Assembly (NCBI GenBank): GCA_002573585.1
Contig: PDNB01000001.1
Coordinates: 310,001 to 374,000 of the forward strand
Source of the DNA: Helicocarpus griseus UAMH5409
Taxonomy: Eukaryota; Ascomycota; Eurotiomycetes; Onygenales; Ajellomycetaceae
Reading direction: 5' to 3'
DNA: 64,000 bases
Part shown: piece by piece, positions 22,070-32,810 of the stretch
Layout of the letters: the number at the start of each line of letters is the position of its first letter
Numbering within the stretch: position 1 is the first letter of the stretch
Notes under the pieces: model-generated
What the model saw: the letters and a program-made list of their open reading frames with translations, nothing else
Database searches by the model: none
Told to the model about the DNA's origin: nothing
Position numbers and translations under genes: made by a program

Positions 22070-22401
22070 GAAGGGCGAGACCAGGGCAGCGTGTATCAGA
22101 TCGGATGGATGTGCTCCATATTCTGATCTCCAGGCTCCTTGCGAATATTCGGGACGGTGAAAAGTGACCCGACCAGCTCTTCAGTTGCTGACAACTTTGG
22201 ACGGTGTGTCTTTTGTGCGTGAGTGTGCCTAATCCGTAAGCCCCTTGATTCTTTTTTTGACTTTTTTTGACTTTCATATTTACTTTTTTTCCCTTGCCCC
22301 TGGCGGTGTCTCACGACATGACGCCGAACCCCCCGCTTCCTAGATGGCTAAGGCCAGGGACCAGTAGTGATGGTGCTGGATAGAAACGCCCGCCGGAGGA
22401 A

Positions 22402-22450
22402 TGGTATCATTGCCATTCATTGGTATCATTGCCATTCATTGGTATCATTG
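22402..22450. repeat. 19-bp tandem repeat, 2.6 copies
   Basis: The unit TGGTATCATTGCCATTCAT is repeated twice exactly, then begins a third time. It is too short to suggest a function. Confidence 0.9.
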
Positions 22451-24159
22451 GAGCCTATCAGCCACAGGTCCCACAGTTGAAGGCGGTTATGGTCGAGGGG
22501 TTGTTTTTGAGACATGAGACAGGGTCGGTTGAAGCTTGTAGGCCAAGGAGTGTTTCAGTGGAGTGTGAACGGGAGGTTTCTTGTAAAAGCTGGCTCAGTC
22601 ATCATATATGTCTCTATATTAATTCTCGTGTAATGCTATGTTCAGTGTTGCCATTGCCGCTGAAGGTAGGAATATCCAGAATATCAGCACATCGTGTTCG
22701 CGGTCAATATCAATACGATGGTCGATTGAGAAAAGGAAAAAAAGAAATGGATATTGGCAACTTAATGGGCGAGCTATTGACCGGCCAGATCCAGCCAGCG
22801 GTTTCATCTCCGGCCAATTACGGGGTCATATACAACTCCACCGCAGTCCAGATCCCAGTCCGCCGTTCTGGAACATGAGAGAGACATTGAACATTCAATC
22901 GGATTGAGCAATCATTGATTTAAAAAAAATATACAGGCGCTGAGCCACTTCTCTCAGGCTGACATGCGTCCGACAGCTGATCACGATGATGGAAGATGAA
23001 CACAGTATGAGCGTTTGAGCAACAACAGATAAAATAATAAGCTCACACAAAGTTGGCAGTCGTTGCGCATTTCCTTCTCCACAGCCCGTTTATATATATA
23101 GAAATCATTAATCAGATCAGTCTTATGGCTGAAGAATTCGACGATGCGCAGACGGATGATATCAGAACATACGGTGTGCGCTGCACATTCATGCAGGGAC
23201 AACGCATCTTCAAAAAGCATCCTGTCATCTCTCAGATACTTCGGTTTTCTCAATTATCATCCTATTTCATGATTATTCCAAGGCTACCCCGAAGATGACA
23301 CGGAATACCTCCCACATCTCCACCAAAATATATAGAACAGCAACTATATAAACAAAACTTGGAAGGAACTTGAATATTATTATCATATCACAAGGATTTA
23401 AGGAATAATAATGAATAATATAGCACTCGAACAAACTAAGCTGAAAAGACTACACAGGTACCTAGTCCAACCTATGGATGAGCCTGTTACAGAATCCAAC
23501 AAGCATTTTCCCACCCTTACCCACCCGCCCGTGGCAATTTCTCATCAAACAACCCCCTGTCCAGGCTATCCATCCCCCACCAATCACTACCTGCCTTACT
23601 GCGTGGTTCTCCCGTTCCGTTGGATCTTTGGACAGCCGTTGTAACGAACGGTGCTTGTTGAGCCGACAGCTGTGGCTTTGCTGTCCCGTGAGGCGCAGTC
23701 GGTTTAGATTCAATCTTCAGCCTGAGAGCGGGAAAGTTGGTTGCTGCAAACGGGGTTATTTATAGATACATGTATATCAGGTCATCAACCGCGTGGATCG
23801 CCTTGGGATAATTGACGATCTAGCCAATTGAGGAGTCAAGTGAGAGCCACTGACTTTGACGGTGAGCTGCTTCAATTGGCGAGCTGGCTAATAGCCTAAT
23901 ATGGGAGAGGAACCTGCATGATGTGGAAACAGCGGGAGAGAATGATAACAACAATCGATATAATAGTAATAGTAAGCGTCTGCCGCCCGAGAAAAACCTA
24001 CGGACCGAGCTCCGGAAATTCAAAATGCAATGGCAACATGCAAAAAGGAAAAAAAATAAACAACTTGCAATATAAATAGATAGGTATATGCTTTGTGTGT
24101 TTGGACATCCCCCATCCAAATCCCGAATTCTAACCCATAACGGTAGCCGTTCTTTGCTA
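22451..24159. other. Intergenic region between FLC promoter side and TLS1 3' end
   Basis: No recognisable gene in 1.7 kb. Plus-strand frames near 22420-22880 and 23411-23765 and the minus frame at 22981-23253 have no domain and no splice partners that I can see. Confidence 0.5.
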
Positions 24160-25390
24160 TTACTTTTGAGCCGCCTTCTCCCGCATCGCCGCTCTCGCAC
24201 TCCGACTCCCTCCAAGCTTGGGGCCCCGCGGAACATCCGTCTTGGCCGTCTTGGAGGTTTTTGCTCGAGCCCCGCGCCGCCGTGAGTGAATGGCGTCCAA
24301 AAAGTCCCGACGGAACTGCTCCGCAATGCGATCGTCTGCCGCCATGTCGTCGTCGTTTTGCTGCTCAACAGCCGCTTCGGGCTCATCGTAGACATCGACT
24401 GGAGTGAGATCAGTATTAAATTTTTTCTGGAAAATCGAATAGAGGGGACAAAGGATAAAGGATACTCACGTTTACTCTCCCGCAAGACCTCCTCGACAAG
24501 CTTGTCTCTCCTAATGTCCTCACTATTGCGTCTCTTCCTGCCGCGCCAATTCTTGCCACCATCCTTGCCCGGCCGGGCTTTCTTAGCAGGGTCATCCCTT
24601 GCTTCCTCTTCCTCATCGGGTGCTCGTTCGTCGCCTACCAGCCGTCTCGTAGCTGCTTCTGTTCTCTCAATGTTGCGGAGCTTCGCATCCGGGCCCAAGT
24701 CGATTTCATGCAACTTGCCTAATGACGCTGGCTGGCGCTGGGGCAACTGGAGGTCAAAGGGAGGGTTTATGATTCCACCACGAGGAGTTGTTTCATGCTG
24801 TCCGTTACTATTCGAGGTATTGTTGTTGCCATTTTGCTGTTGATGACGTTTAGCCATCTCTGATTCTATATACGCCATCCTTATCTCGTTAGTCATTCAC
24901 CCCGTTCTCAAACACGTAGCTTGTAAACAAAAGGCATCATCCAAGGAAAGGAGCAAGCGTACATATGCTTATCCACATCCACCTTCTGGCCCGTATGAGC
25001 CACAAATCGATCTGAAATGCCTTGTATAATCGTAGACTCGGGATCCTGAGCAGGGTCAACTTCTACGAGAGCATCGCTCTGTTCATCACCACTAGCTGGC
25101 TTGGTCGCAGCGGTGAATCCGACGCCGCCTCTTCGAGCTTTGAGGGATTTGCGGAGGCGGATGATGTCCGGAATGCCCGTGTCGGCTTCCTGGGGTTCGT
25201 CTGGATGTGATTCTGAGGCCGCGCCATCTTGTCTCGATGAAGGGGCATTGTAGACGGTAGTTTGGGGATCTGGAGAAGGTTGGGGTGGTTGCTGTTCTTC
25301 TACGGAGGGATCGGGACGTTTTCGCAGGAACTTTCTTCTCTTTACTGGTCTGAACAGAGGTTCGGGTTCTTCTGTTTCCATGGCAGACAT
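24160..25390 (-). CDS. TLS1/HCA59 (Hep_59) family nuclear protein
   Basis: The family includes fission yeast Tls1 and human C9orf78, linked to spliceosome function and, in fission yeast, to telomere silencing through splicing. Exons are 25390-24963, 24879-24470 and 24398-24160 (358 aa). Recognisable parts are FRPVKRRKFLRKR near the N-terminus, the IIRLRKSLKARRGGVGF box, and the VDVDKHM/MAYIESEMAKRH junction across intron 1, followed by basic and acidic segments and a Lys/Arg-rich C-terminus. An upstream in-frame ATG at 25522 would add 44 Ser/Pro-rich residues. I prefer 25390 (or 25381) because the acidic PEPLFRPVKRRKF start is typical. It is divergent from ARP4. Confidence 0.82.
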
Positions 25391-25792
25391 GCTGCGCAAT
25401 TTGTATGTATTATTGGAGTAGAGTAATTGTATAGGAGATGGTTGCATTAAGATGGTCGAAGTTGAGGTTGAAGGTGGTTGAAGAGGCGAGATTTGGGAAG
25501 CTTTGAGGTTGGCAGAAATCAATCAATCAATCGGGGACCGCTGATGGGGCCAGGGCCAAGCCGAACACTGAACAACCTCCTCAAGCTTTAACAGTAATCC
25601 AACACAGACACCTTATCGCCCTTTTGTCCGTATATCAGACGCTGGACTTTGATTCACCGCTTGCATGCGATTGCCATTACAAGCTATTTTCCTACCCAGA
25701 GTGTCGGCACCGCTCTGCACCGTTGCTTGATCCCGCCTCATCGAAGATTTTCCACCCCAACCACCCTTCAAAACACAGCACAACCGCCAAAG
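25391..25792. promoter_or_regulatory. Bidirectional promoter of TLS1-like gene and ARP4
   Basis: Four hundred bases separate the two start codons. The ARP4-proximal part is C-rich and pyrimidine-biased. No specific binding site is claimed. Confidence 0.55.
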
Positions 25793-27357
25793 ATGAGCTC
25801 ATTAGTACCCCCTGCTACCGCTGAATACGGTGGCGGTATGTTCTCCGAATCTCTGCGACCCCATTCCCTTGCATATTCTCACATACTGACATCAATTTGC
25901 CAGACGAGGTGTCCGCGATCATCCTCGACCCCGGCTACTCATCCGTACGCGCCGGTTTCGCTGGTGAAGACACGCCCAAATCCGTCATCCCATCCTACTA
26001 CGGCAAATACTCTACAGATGCCCAGGACAAATACATCTATGGCGACAGCATCTACGTTACCCCACGGCCGGGGCTCTCTATTCACAACCCCATGGGACGG
26101 GAGGGGATAGTGGAGGACTGGGACATGGCAGAGAAAGTGTGGGAGTACTCATTCACATCGCGACTCACGGGTCAAAGGTCCGGAAACCCGCTGTATAATG
26201 GATTAAACGATAATACCAACGGGGACATGCCAGTCGATATGGATGTGGTGGAGGCGGAAGAGAAACCGCTGGCTGATAGCCCATTGCTGATGACGGAGTG
26301 CGGTTGGAATCCGGTCAAGGCGAGGGAGAAGACCATTGAGATTGCTATGGAGAAATGGGGGAGTCCGGCCTTCTATCTTGCGCGGAATGGACCATTGGCT
26401 GCGTGCGTCCTATTATCCTTCATAACCCCTCTTTGCCCCGCAGAGATAGACCTATACAGTGCTAACGTACCTATCTACAGCTTCGCCTCAGGCAAGGCAT
26501 CGGCCTTGGTCATCGACATTGGCGCATCAGGCGTTTCCGTCACCCCCGTTCATGATGGCCTAGTCCTAAAACGCGGCGTCCAGCATTCCCACCTCGGAGG
26601 CGATTACATCTCATCCCAGATCCGCGCTCTCTTCAAATCCAACTCGCCCCAACCCATAACCATCACACCTCACTACCTCGTCTCATCCAAGACAGCCGTC
26701 GATGCCGGCCAACCTGCCCAGGCAACCTATAAGACCATCCCCGCCGACAGGGCGCCCGACCAGTCCTTCCGCCGACTCCTAGAAGACCGCACCATATCCG
26801 AGTTCAAAGAATGCGTGGTCCAAGTCTGGCCCGGGCCGCACTCCCTCGCAAGCACAAGCCCCAACGGTGTCTCCAACGAGGAGATTGCAAGAGGTAACCC
26901 CGGCCGCCCCTTTGAGTTCCCCGACGGCTACAACCAAATCTTCGGTGCCGAGCGATACCGCGTCGTCGAATCGCTATTCGACGCACAAGCCCACATCCCC
27001 GATTCCGACTCGGAATTCCCCGCCCCGACCCCCGCGCAGACGATACCAGAGCTAATCCGCAGTTCTTTGAACCAAGTCGACGTCGATATCCGGCCTAATC
27101 TGCTTGCCAATGTGGTTGTCACGGGTGCCACGAGTTTGTTATATGGATTCAATGACCGTTTGAACTATGAGCTTATCAACATGTTTCCCAGCCCGCGGGT
27201 GCGTATCACTGCGCCCGGCAATACGGCGGAGCGCAAGTTTGGGCCGTGGATTGGCGGCAGCATTCTTGCGAGCTTGGGGACATTTCACCAGTTGTGGATA
27301 TCTAAGAAGGAGTTTGAGGAGCATGGGCCTAATATTGTGGAGAAGCGGTGCAAGTGA
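25793..27357 (+). CDS. arp4: Actin-related protein 4 (INO80/SWR1/NuA4 subunit)
   Basis: Arp4 is a nuclear actin-related subunit of chromatin remodelling and acetylation complexes that binds actin and nucleosomes. Exons are 25793-25835, 25904-26402 and 26481-27357 (472 aa). The actin fold is visible in ILDPGYSSVRAGFAGEDTPK, LLMTECGWNPVKAREKTIEI, the phosphate loop segment LVIDIGASGVSVTPVHDG, VVVTGATSLLYGFNDRL and GPWIGGSILASLGTFHQLWI. This order and the insertion before NPLYNG match ARP4 rather than actin. Intron 1 falls right after a GG dipeptide, as in many fungal ARP4 genes. Intron 2 is 78 nt with no in-frame stop, so an unspliced message would encode an extended protein. Confidence 0.94.
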
Positions 27358-27849
27358 TTTGGCTTTATATGTGTTCTTAATTGCGCGCGGATACTGTTGT
27401 TAAGTTTGCTTTTACGAGTGTATGAGGTAGTTCCTTTAAACCTAGATGTGTACTGGTATCTATTTGCTTCTTGATTACTACTACGACTACGACATGGGAG
27501 GGGAAGCAAAACAATCTGTAGTTATACCCCTCAAAGGGCATAAATTCTGTCAAACAAATTGAGAATCTATGGGCACTAAGTACTACTTCCAGGCTTGCAC
27601 CCCTCCATCGTCTTTCTCCCTTTTCCTCTTCCTGGGTTCTCTCGTATCCCAAATGTGATGGATCAGAGAAACACGAGATCACCTGACCCGCAGCTGACTA
27701 AGCCCCCGACACGCCTTCTGACGCGCCGCCGCGGAACAGCGCAAGCCGGCCAATGCGCTGTCTGCATTATTGCGCCGCTCGCTGGGAAGATCTCACGGTT
27801 AAAAAGGGGGAAGGACTCCCTCCTCCAAGATCATTTCTCCTGAACCTGC
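27358..27849. promoter_or_regulatory. ARP4 3' flank and UNG1 promoter
   Basis: The distal part is a probable ARP4 3' UTR. Near 27720-27727 lies GACGCGCC, an MCB-like ACGCG element that also occurs in the DPB2/SIM3 promoter. Other GC-rich sites follow at 27770-27785. No coding sequence is seen. Confidence 0.5.
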
Positions 27850-29348
27850 ATGCTCCGAAATTACCTGTCTCCAGTTCTCCGCTGTCATTCCGCTCGCCAC
27901 TACTTTCGTCCTGTCTTCAGTGATATCATCCTCCACCTCTCTTCTCTCTCTACATCACCATCGACTATTCCAACCATGCAACCTGCTTCGCGGAAACGGG
28001 ATGCAAGCAATCTAGGCAGCGGTGCTGCTGTGGGAGTAGACACGAAAAAGTCCAAGACGACAATTACTTCGTTCTTCGGCGTGCCAAAAGCCAAAGTCTC
28101 CTCTGCTCCGCTGAGTACCTCAAACAATGCTACTACTACAAGCCAACCGCCCGCCTTCACCCCAACAACGAACTTCAACAAGGAGAAATGGGTAGCCAGC
28201 CTCACGCCAGAGCAAAAGGAGCTTCTCCAGCTCGAGATTGACACCTTAGACGAGAGCTGGCTTGCCCATCTGAAGGAAGAAGTGCTGAGCAAGGAATTCC
28301 TGAACCTGAAACGGTTCTTGAAAAAGGAGATCGCATCTGGCGAGAAGATCTTCCCGCCTCTCGAAGACGTGTACTCATGGTGCGTCTGTATCTCTCCCCC
28401 GGCTATAAAATAATTCCACTAACTAACTCTCTAAAAAGGTCCCGCCACACCCCCCTCCCCACCGTCCGCGTCGTAATCCTCGGCCAGGATCCCTACCACA
28501 ACCACAACCAAGCGCACGGCCTCTGCTTCTCCGTGCGCCCTCCCATGCCCGCACCCCCCTCACTCAAAAACATGTACATCGCCCTAAAGAACGACTACCC
28601 ATCCTTCGTCCAACCGCCCAAGAACGGCGGCCACCTGCTCCCCTGGGCGCAGCGGGGCGTGCTGATGCTTAACACCTGCCTGACCGTGCGGGCCCACAAG
28701 GCTGACAGCCATTCGAAGCAGGGGTGGGAGAAGTTTACCCAGAAGGTGATCGACTTGGTGGCGAAGAAGAGGACGAGGGGGGTTGTGTTTTTGGCGTGGG
28801 GGAAGCCGGCGGGTGCGCGGGTGGCGCATATTGCAAAGGAAAAGGGGTCGAAGCATTGTGTGTTGCAGTCTGTGCATCCGAGTCCGTTGAGTGCGCATCG
28901 GGGTTTTGTACGTGTTCTATCTTGTCTTCTTTCATTTCCTGTACATTTCTTTTTACAATTGGATAATACTAACGTGTCGTTTGTTAAACAGCTCACATGT
29001 GGCCACTTCAAAAAGACCAACGAGTGGCTCAGCGAGCGGTATGGTGAAGAGGGCATGATTGATTGGAATCTCGTCGAGGGTGCACCTTCCCTCTTGACTA
29101 GTAGTACCTCTACATCAACTATAAAAACCATCACTACTTCGCAGAATGGCGCGAAAGAAAACACAACGACCGCATCTACTGCCACAAAGACGCAGGCGGT
29201 GGTGACGAACATTGAAGCTAAAACCGAAACGAATGGCGGAGAGGTGGTCCCTGGCAATCCCTCGTTGCCGCCTTCGCAACAAGAGGCAGAAGACGATGCC
29301 GATGCGTTGCAGGCGCTGGCGGAGGCGGAGTGTGAGCTTTCTGATTAA
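27850..29348 (+). CDS. ung1: Uracil-DNA glycosylase (UNG family), with nested start codons
   Basis: The enzyme removes uracil from DNA in the nucleus and mitochondria. Exons are 27850-28379 (or from 27976), 28439-28907 and 28992-29348, giving 451 aa from the first ATG or 409 aa from the second. In short-form numbering the water-activating motif GQDPYH is 150-155 and the DNA-intercalation motif HPSPL is 281-285, both intact. KTTITSFFG at 27-35 resembles a PIP box with Lys in place of Gln. The 42-residue extension from 27850 (MLRNYLSPVLRCHSARHYFR...) is basic with no acidic residue in its first half, like a mitochondrial presequence. The C-terminal 90 residues are Thr-rich and acidic, beyond the usual catalytic core. 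Intron 2 (84 nt) is stop-free in frame. Confidence 0.94.
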
Positions 29349-30196
29349 GGTACCGGAGAGTTCATTGAGATATGCGGATGTAATATTTAATGGGTCTGTG
29401 TTTTTCTTTTGCTAATAAGAACGGTTTTTGGAATGGTTCATTATACCAGACCGCGGAAGAACTGTTGAGTATTAACGGAAAGCAATGGCGTTTTTTGGGA
29501 GGGGCGCGTTAAGGATTAGATTCCTTTTTTGATATCTTAATTTTTTCTTTTTTTTCTGAGAACCACCCCTGCCTAAACTTCGGAACAGGGGAGATGGCGG
29601 GTTTGCCTACCTATGCCGGATTGTTCGGCTTTGGCATAAATACGGACAAGTTGTCCTCGCTAGACATATTGCCATAGACAATCTGTTGGCCGTAAATGCG
29701 GAAATGCAAGGTCTTCCAAATACGTGTCCAAAACAGTTCTCACCGATTATTTAATATAATTTCGCGGGGCTAAAGCATGTTGCTGCAACCTTGCGGAGAC
29801 TCCACACTTGATTAATTCTTCCACGGGGGTAAGCTCATGGATATTGCTGCATAATATACCCTCATGTAGCACTGCGTATGCAGGGTGTAAAATCGCCCAA
29901 GCAGAATTGGCCGTAGCCTGAATGGTATCTCATTTTAAAAAATATTCAAAATATAGCACAGGAGACCTCACTCATCCTGATGAGTTTATTAAATATGATG
30001 ATCTTCAATTGGCAACAATGAGATAGGACATGATTTATGACAGCAACAAAGCAAGCAAGCCCAAACGCAGCTCAATGGACATAAATACTTAACACAATAT
30101 AGAAACCGAAATAATAGCTAACATATGACACAGAACGCGCAAACACACAGATGGTCCCATTTTTAAAATATTTAAAACTATATTGAAACAAAGAAA
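29349..30196. other. Intergenic region between convergent UNG1 and PDI1
   Basis: About 850 bp of AT-rich, T-run-containing sequence that should hold both 3' ends. No open frame or repeat worth naming. Confidence 0.5.
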
Positions 30197-31971
30197 TCAC
30201 AGCTCCTCGTGGCGGGTAGGCTCAGCAGTCTCCTCAGAGGCTGTCGAGGAGGATGACTCGGTGGCCTTCTCAGCGCTCTTGGTTGTAGAGCTGGCAGAGG
30301 CAGGCTTGTTGGTGACATCTCCACCCTCTTCCTTCTCCTCAACGTAAGCATCAACGCCGTGCTTGCCGTTATCACGGATGAAGTTGGCAAGGTCCTGGAC
30401 GGTCCGGGAGCCGCTGTACTCAACTGGAGAGTCCTTGGAGCCGGCGGGGAAGAGCTTGATGGTGGGGAAGCCCTGAATCTCATCAGGAACATCGTTGGCA
30501 GTGGCGTCAACCTTGGCGACGGTAACCTTGGAGGAGAACTCCTCGTTATCGGCATAGAGTTTGCCGAGCTGCTCATACTTGGGTGCAAGACTGATGAGAT
30601 TGTTAGTTACGTTGCTGCTAATGAATTGACGCCTGGGCTAGGGGCTAGACTAACGCTTTGCAGTGTCCACACCATGGGGCGTAGAACTCAAGGAGAACGT
30701 CCTTGTCGTTGTCAATGACGAGCTCCTCGTAGTTGTGGGCAACAACAACAGCAACAGGGCCCTCCTGTTTCTCGGGGATAGGCTCAGACTTGATGCTGGG
30801 CTCAACCTTGCCATCAAGGACATCCTGAACGAACTTGGCGATTTCATCATGAGTGATCTTCTTGGTTTGATCGAAGGGGTACTTCTTGTTGTTGGTGGTG
30901 TCCTGGATCGCGAAGGAGGGGAAGGTCTCGGGGTCAAGGTTGAGGTTTCCAGCATGAGCTCCGAAAGCTGCGGCGTCAATGGTAGCAAGGTTGATGGCGC
31001 CCTTGTGCTTCTTGGCAATGGGCTTCAGGAGGGTTGCGAACTCTTCACGCTCCTCAGGAGTCTCAGCGAAGATGTAGGCAAGGGGAATGCCAGCCTGTAG
31101 TTGACACCGTCAGCATTGAAACCAGTGATGTCAGTATAAAGACTCATGACTTACCGACATGTAGCCGGAGTATGTCTCAGGTCCGACCTCACCAACCAGA
31201 GGGGTGCTGGCGCTCTTTACGAAGCTGGTGATCTCATCCTCCTCGAACTTATCGTTGTAAACAGCCTTCTTCTCGTCGAAGTCCTTGTACAACACAATGG
31301 ATGGCTGCTTAACGTCCTCACCAGATGCCAATTTGGCATCGGTTGTTGCGGCGAAGAGGAAGTCGTCACGGAGATCCTCAGCCACAGCGTTGAAGTTCTC
31401 GCTGGCAGTCTTGTCATCTTCGGCAAAGTATCCAATAACGACGATCTTATCCAGGGTCTTAATCTCCTCGATGTTGTCGGCTGTTACGGTAGAGACTGCT
31501 GGAAGGGATTGCTTGACCATGTAAGAAGAGATGCTAGAAAGAAGTCAATTGAGTTAGCCAAAGCCATGGAGCTTTATATAGGGCCCATATGGGAACATAC
31601 GCAGCCGATTTCCGGGCACCAGAGTATGACTTGACGTTATCCAAACCTCGGAAGACCTTGAGGGTAGGATATCCCTCCACGCCCTGCTCCTGGCAGAGAT
31701 CACCCTCCTCTGTGCAGTCGACCTTGACAAGAGGAATGTTCTTCTCCTTGAGCTCAGTAGCAGCAGCTTCATACTCGGGGGCCAGAGCCTTGCAATGGCC
31801 GCACCACGGGGCATAGAACTCTGCTAGAACCAGGTCGTGGCTCTTAATGAAATCATCGAAGGTGTCAGTCTTGAGGACATGTACGTCGGAGTCCTTCGCA
31901 TCAGCAGCGGAAGCCAAAGCTGCAAGGCCCAGGCCAGCTAGGCCAAAGGCAAAATCTCTAAATTGCCGCAT
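30197..31971 (-). CDS. pdi1: Protein disulfide isomerase, ER lumen
   Basis: This enzyme forms and rearranges disulfides in the ER lumen. Exons are 31971-31601, 31533-31155, 31094-30655 and 30590-30197 (527 aa). A signal peptide (about residues 1-22) precedes the a-b-b'-a' thioredoxin-fold layout. Both active sites are intact: WCGHC with cysteines at 57/60 in domain a and at 392/395 in domain a'. The second site is interrupted by an intron just after CGHCK. A Ser/Thr-rich acidic linker leads to the C-terminal tetrapeptide HEEL, a less common variant of the HDEL ER-retrieval signal. It is divergent from MED14. Confidence 0.96.
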
Positions 31972-32810
31972 TGTAGTAGAACAGCAAGGGGTATTGTGTA
32001 GAGCTATATAGAAGACAACAACAATACAACAGCTAAAGAAGGTATGTCAATTGAATGACAGTGGGGTGGGCGGGATAAGGTGAGACAACCCCGGAAACAA
32101 CTGTGGGGATAAAGCAGCAGAGGAGAGGGAGGGTGGACGATAGATGATGGGAGGACGAGGAGTGAGGTTAGCGATATGATATATATACAGCTGCGTGGAG
32201 ATGAGGCCAGTTTGTTCTTTCTGGCCCAATACGGCATTCTCAGCCCCATTGGGCTATTTTCAGCATCAAGCCACCCTGGAAGCCTTGGCACTGCTTAGTC
32301 AGGCTTGGCGCCCCGTCTGATTCGCGGGGTAGCGCGATCGGGGCAGTCAAGCCACACCAGCTGTTTCGGGCTTTCTCGCTGTGGCTGGGGGGGCAAAGTG
32401 TCACCTGACTTTGTGCAGTTTACCTCAGCATTACCTAATCAGCGCGAGGCACGGCCCAGCCCCGAAGCTATCTCAACCAACATTAGCCCGTCAATCATCA
32501 TCATCGCCAGTTTCACCGTCACCACCCTCCGTCCATCCACGCGGGACACCCCTCCAACTTTGGCGCGGACTCTCCCAGATACTCCCTTTGTGGTCGCCTC
32601 AGTACGCTGCTTACTTGCGACATACTTTGGACGCTGCCATACCCCCGGTTCAACCATTCCGACACCCCAACAGCCCCCGTCCAGTTTATCCTCCACACTT
32701 CGCATTCACTCCAAGTGTTCATTGTCCTTTGCGCATATCCATCGGTTTTGAGGAGGTGAGGCCGGCGGCCCGCCGCTTGGGCGCGCCATTTTGTCGTCGT
32801 CCAGTCAGCA
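31972..32810. promoter_or_regulatory. Shared upstream region of PDI1 and MED14
   Basis: This 839-bp divergent interval contains AT-rich runs near 32180 and C-rich stretches near 32450-32700. No coding sequence is recognised, and open frames around 32305-32880 have the composition of C-rich promoter DNA. Confidence 0.5.

Noticed and set aside
22420..22878. 152-codon plus-strand frame downstream of two TATA boxes
   Set aside because: Composition is not protein-like, it begins inside a tandem repeat and it shows no domain or splice partner.
28595..29257. 220-codon minus-strand frame opposite UNG1
   Set aside because: It overlaps confirmed catalytic exons of UNG1 and encodes no recognisable protein.
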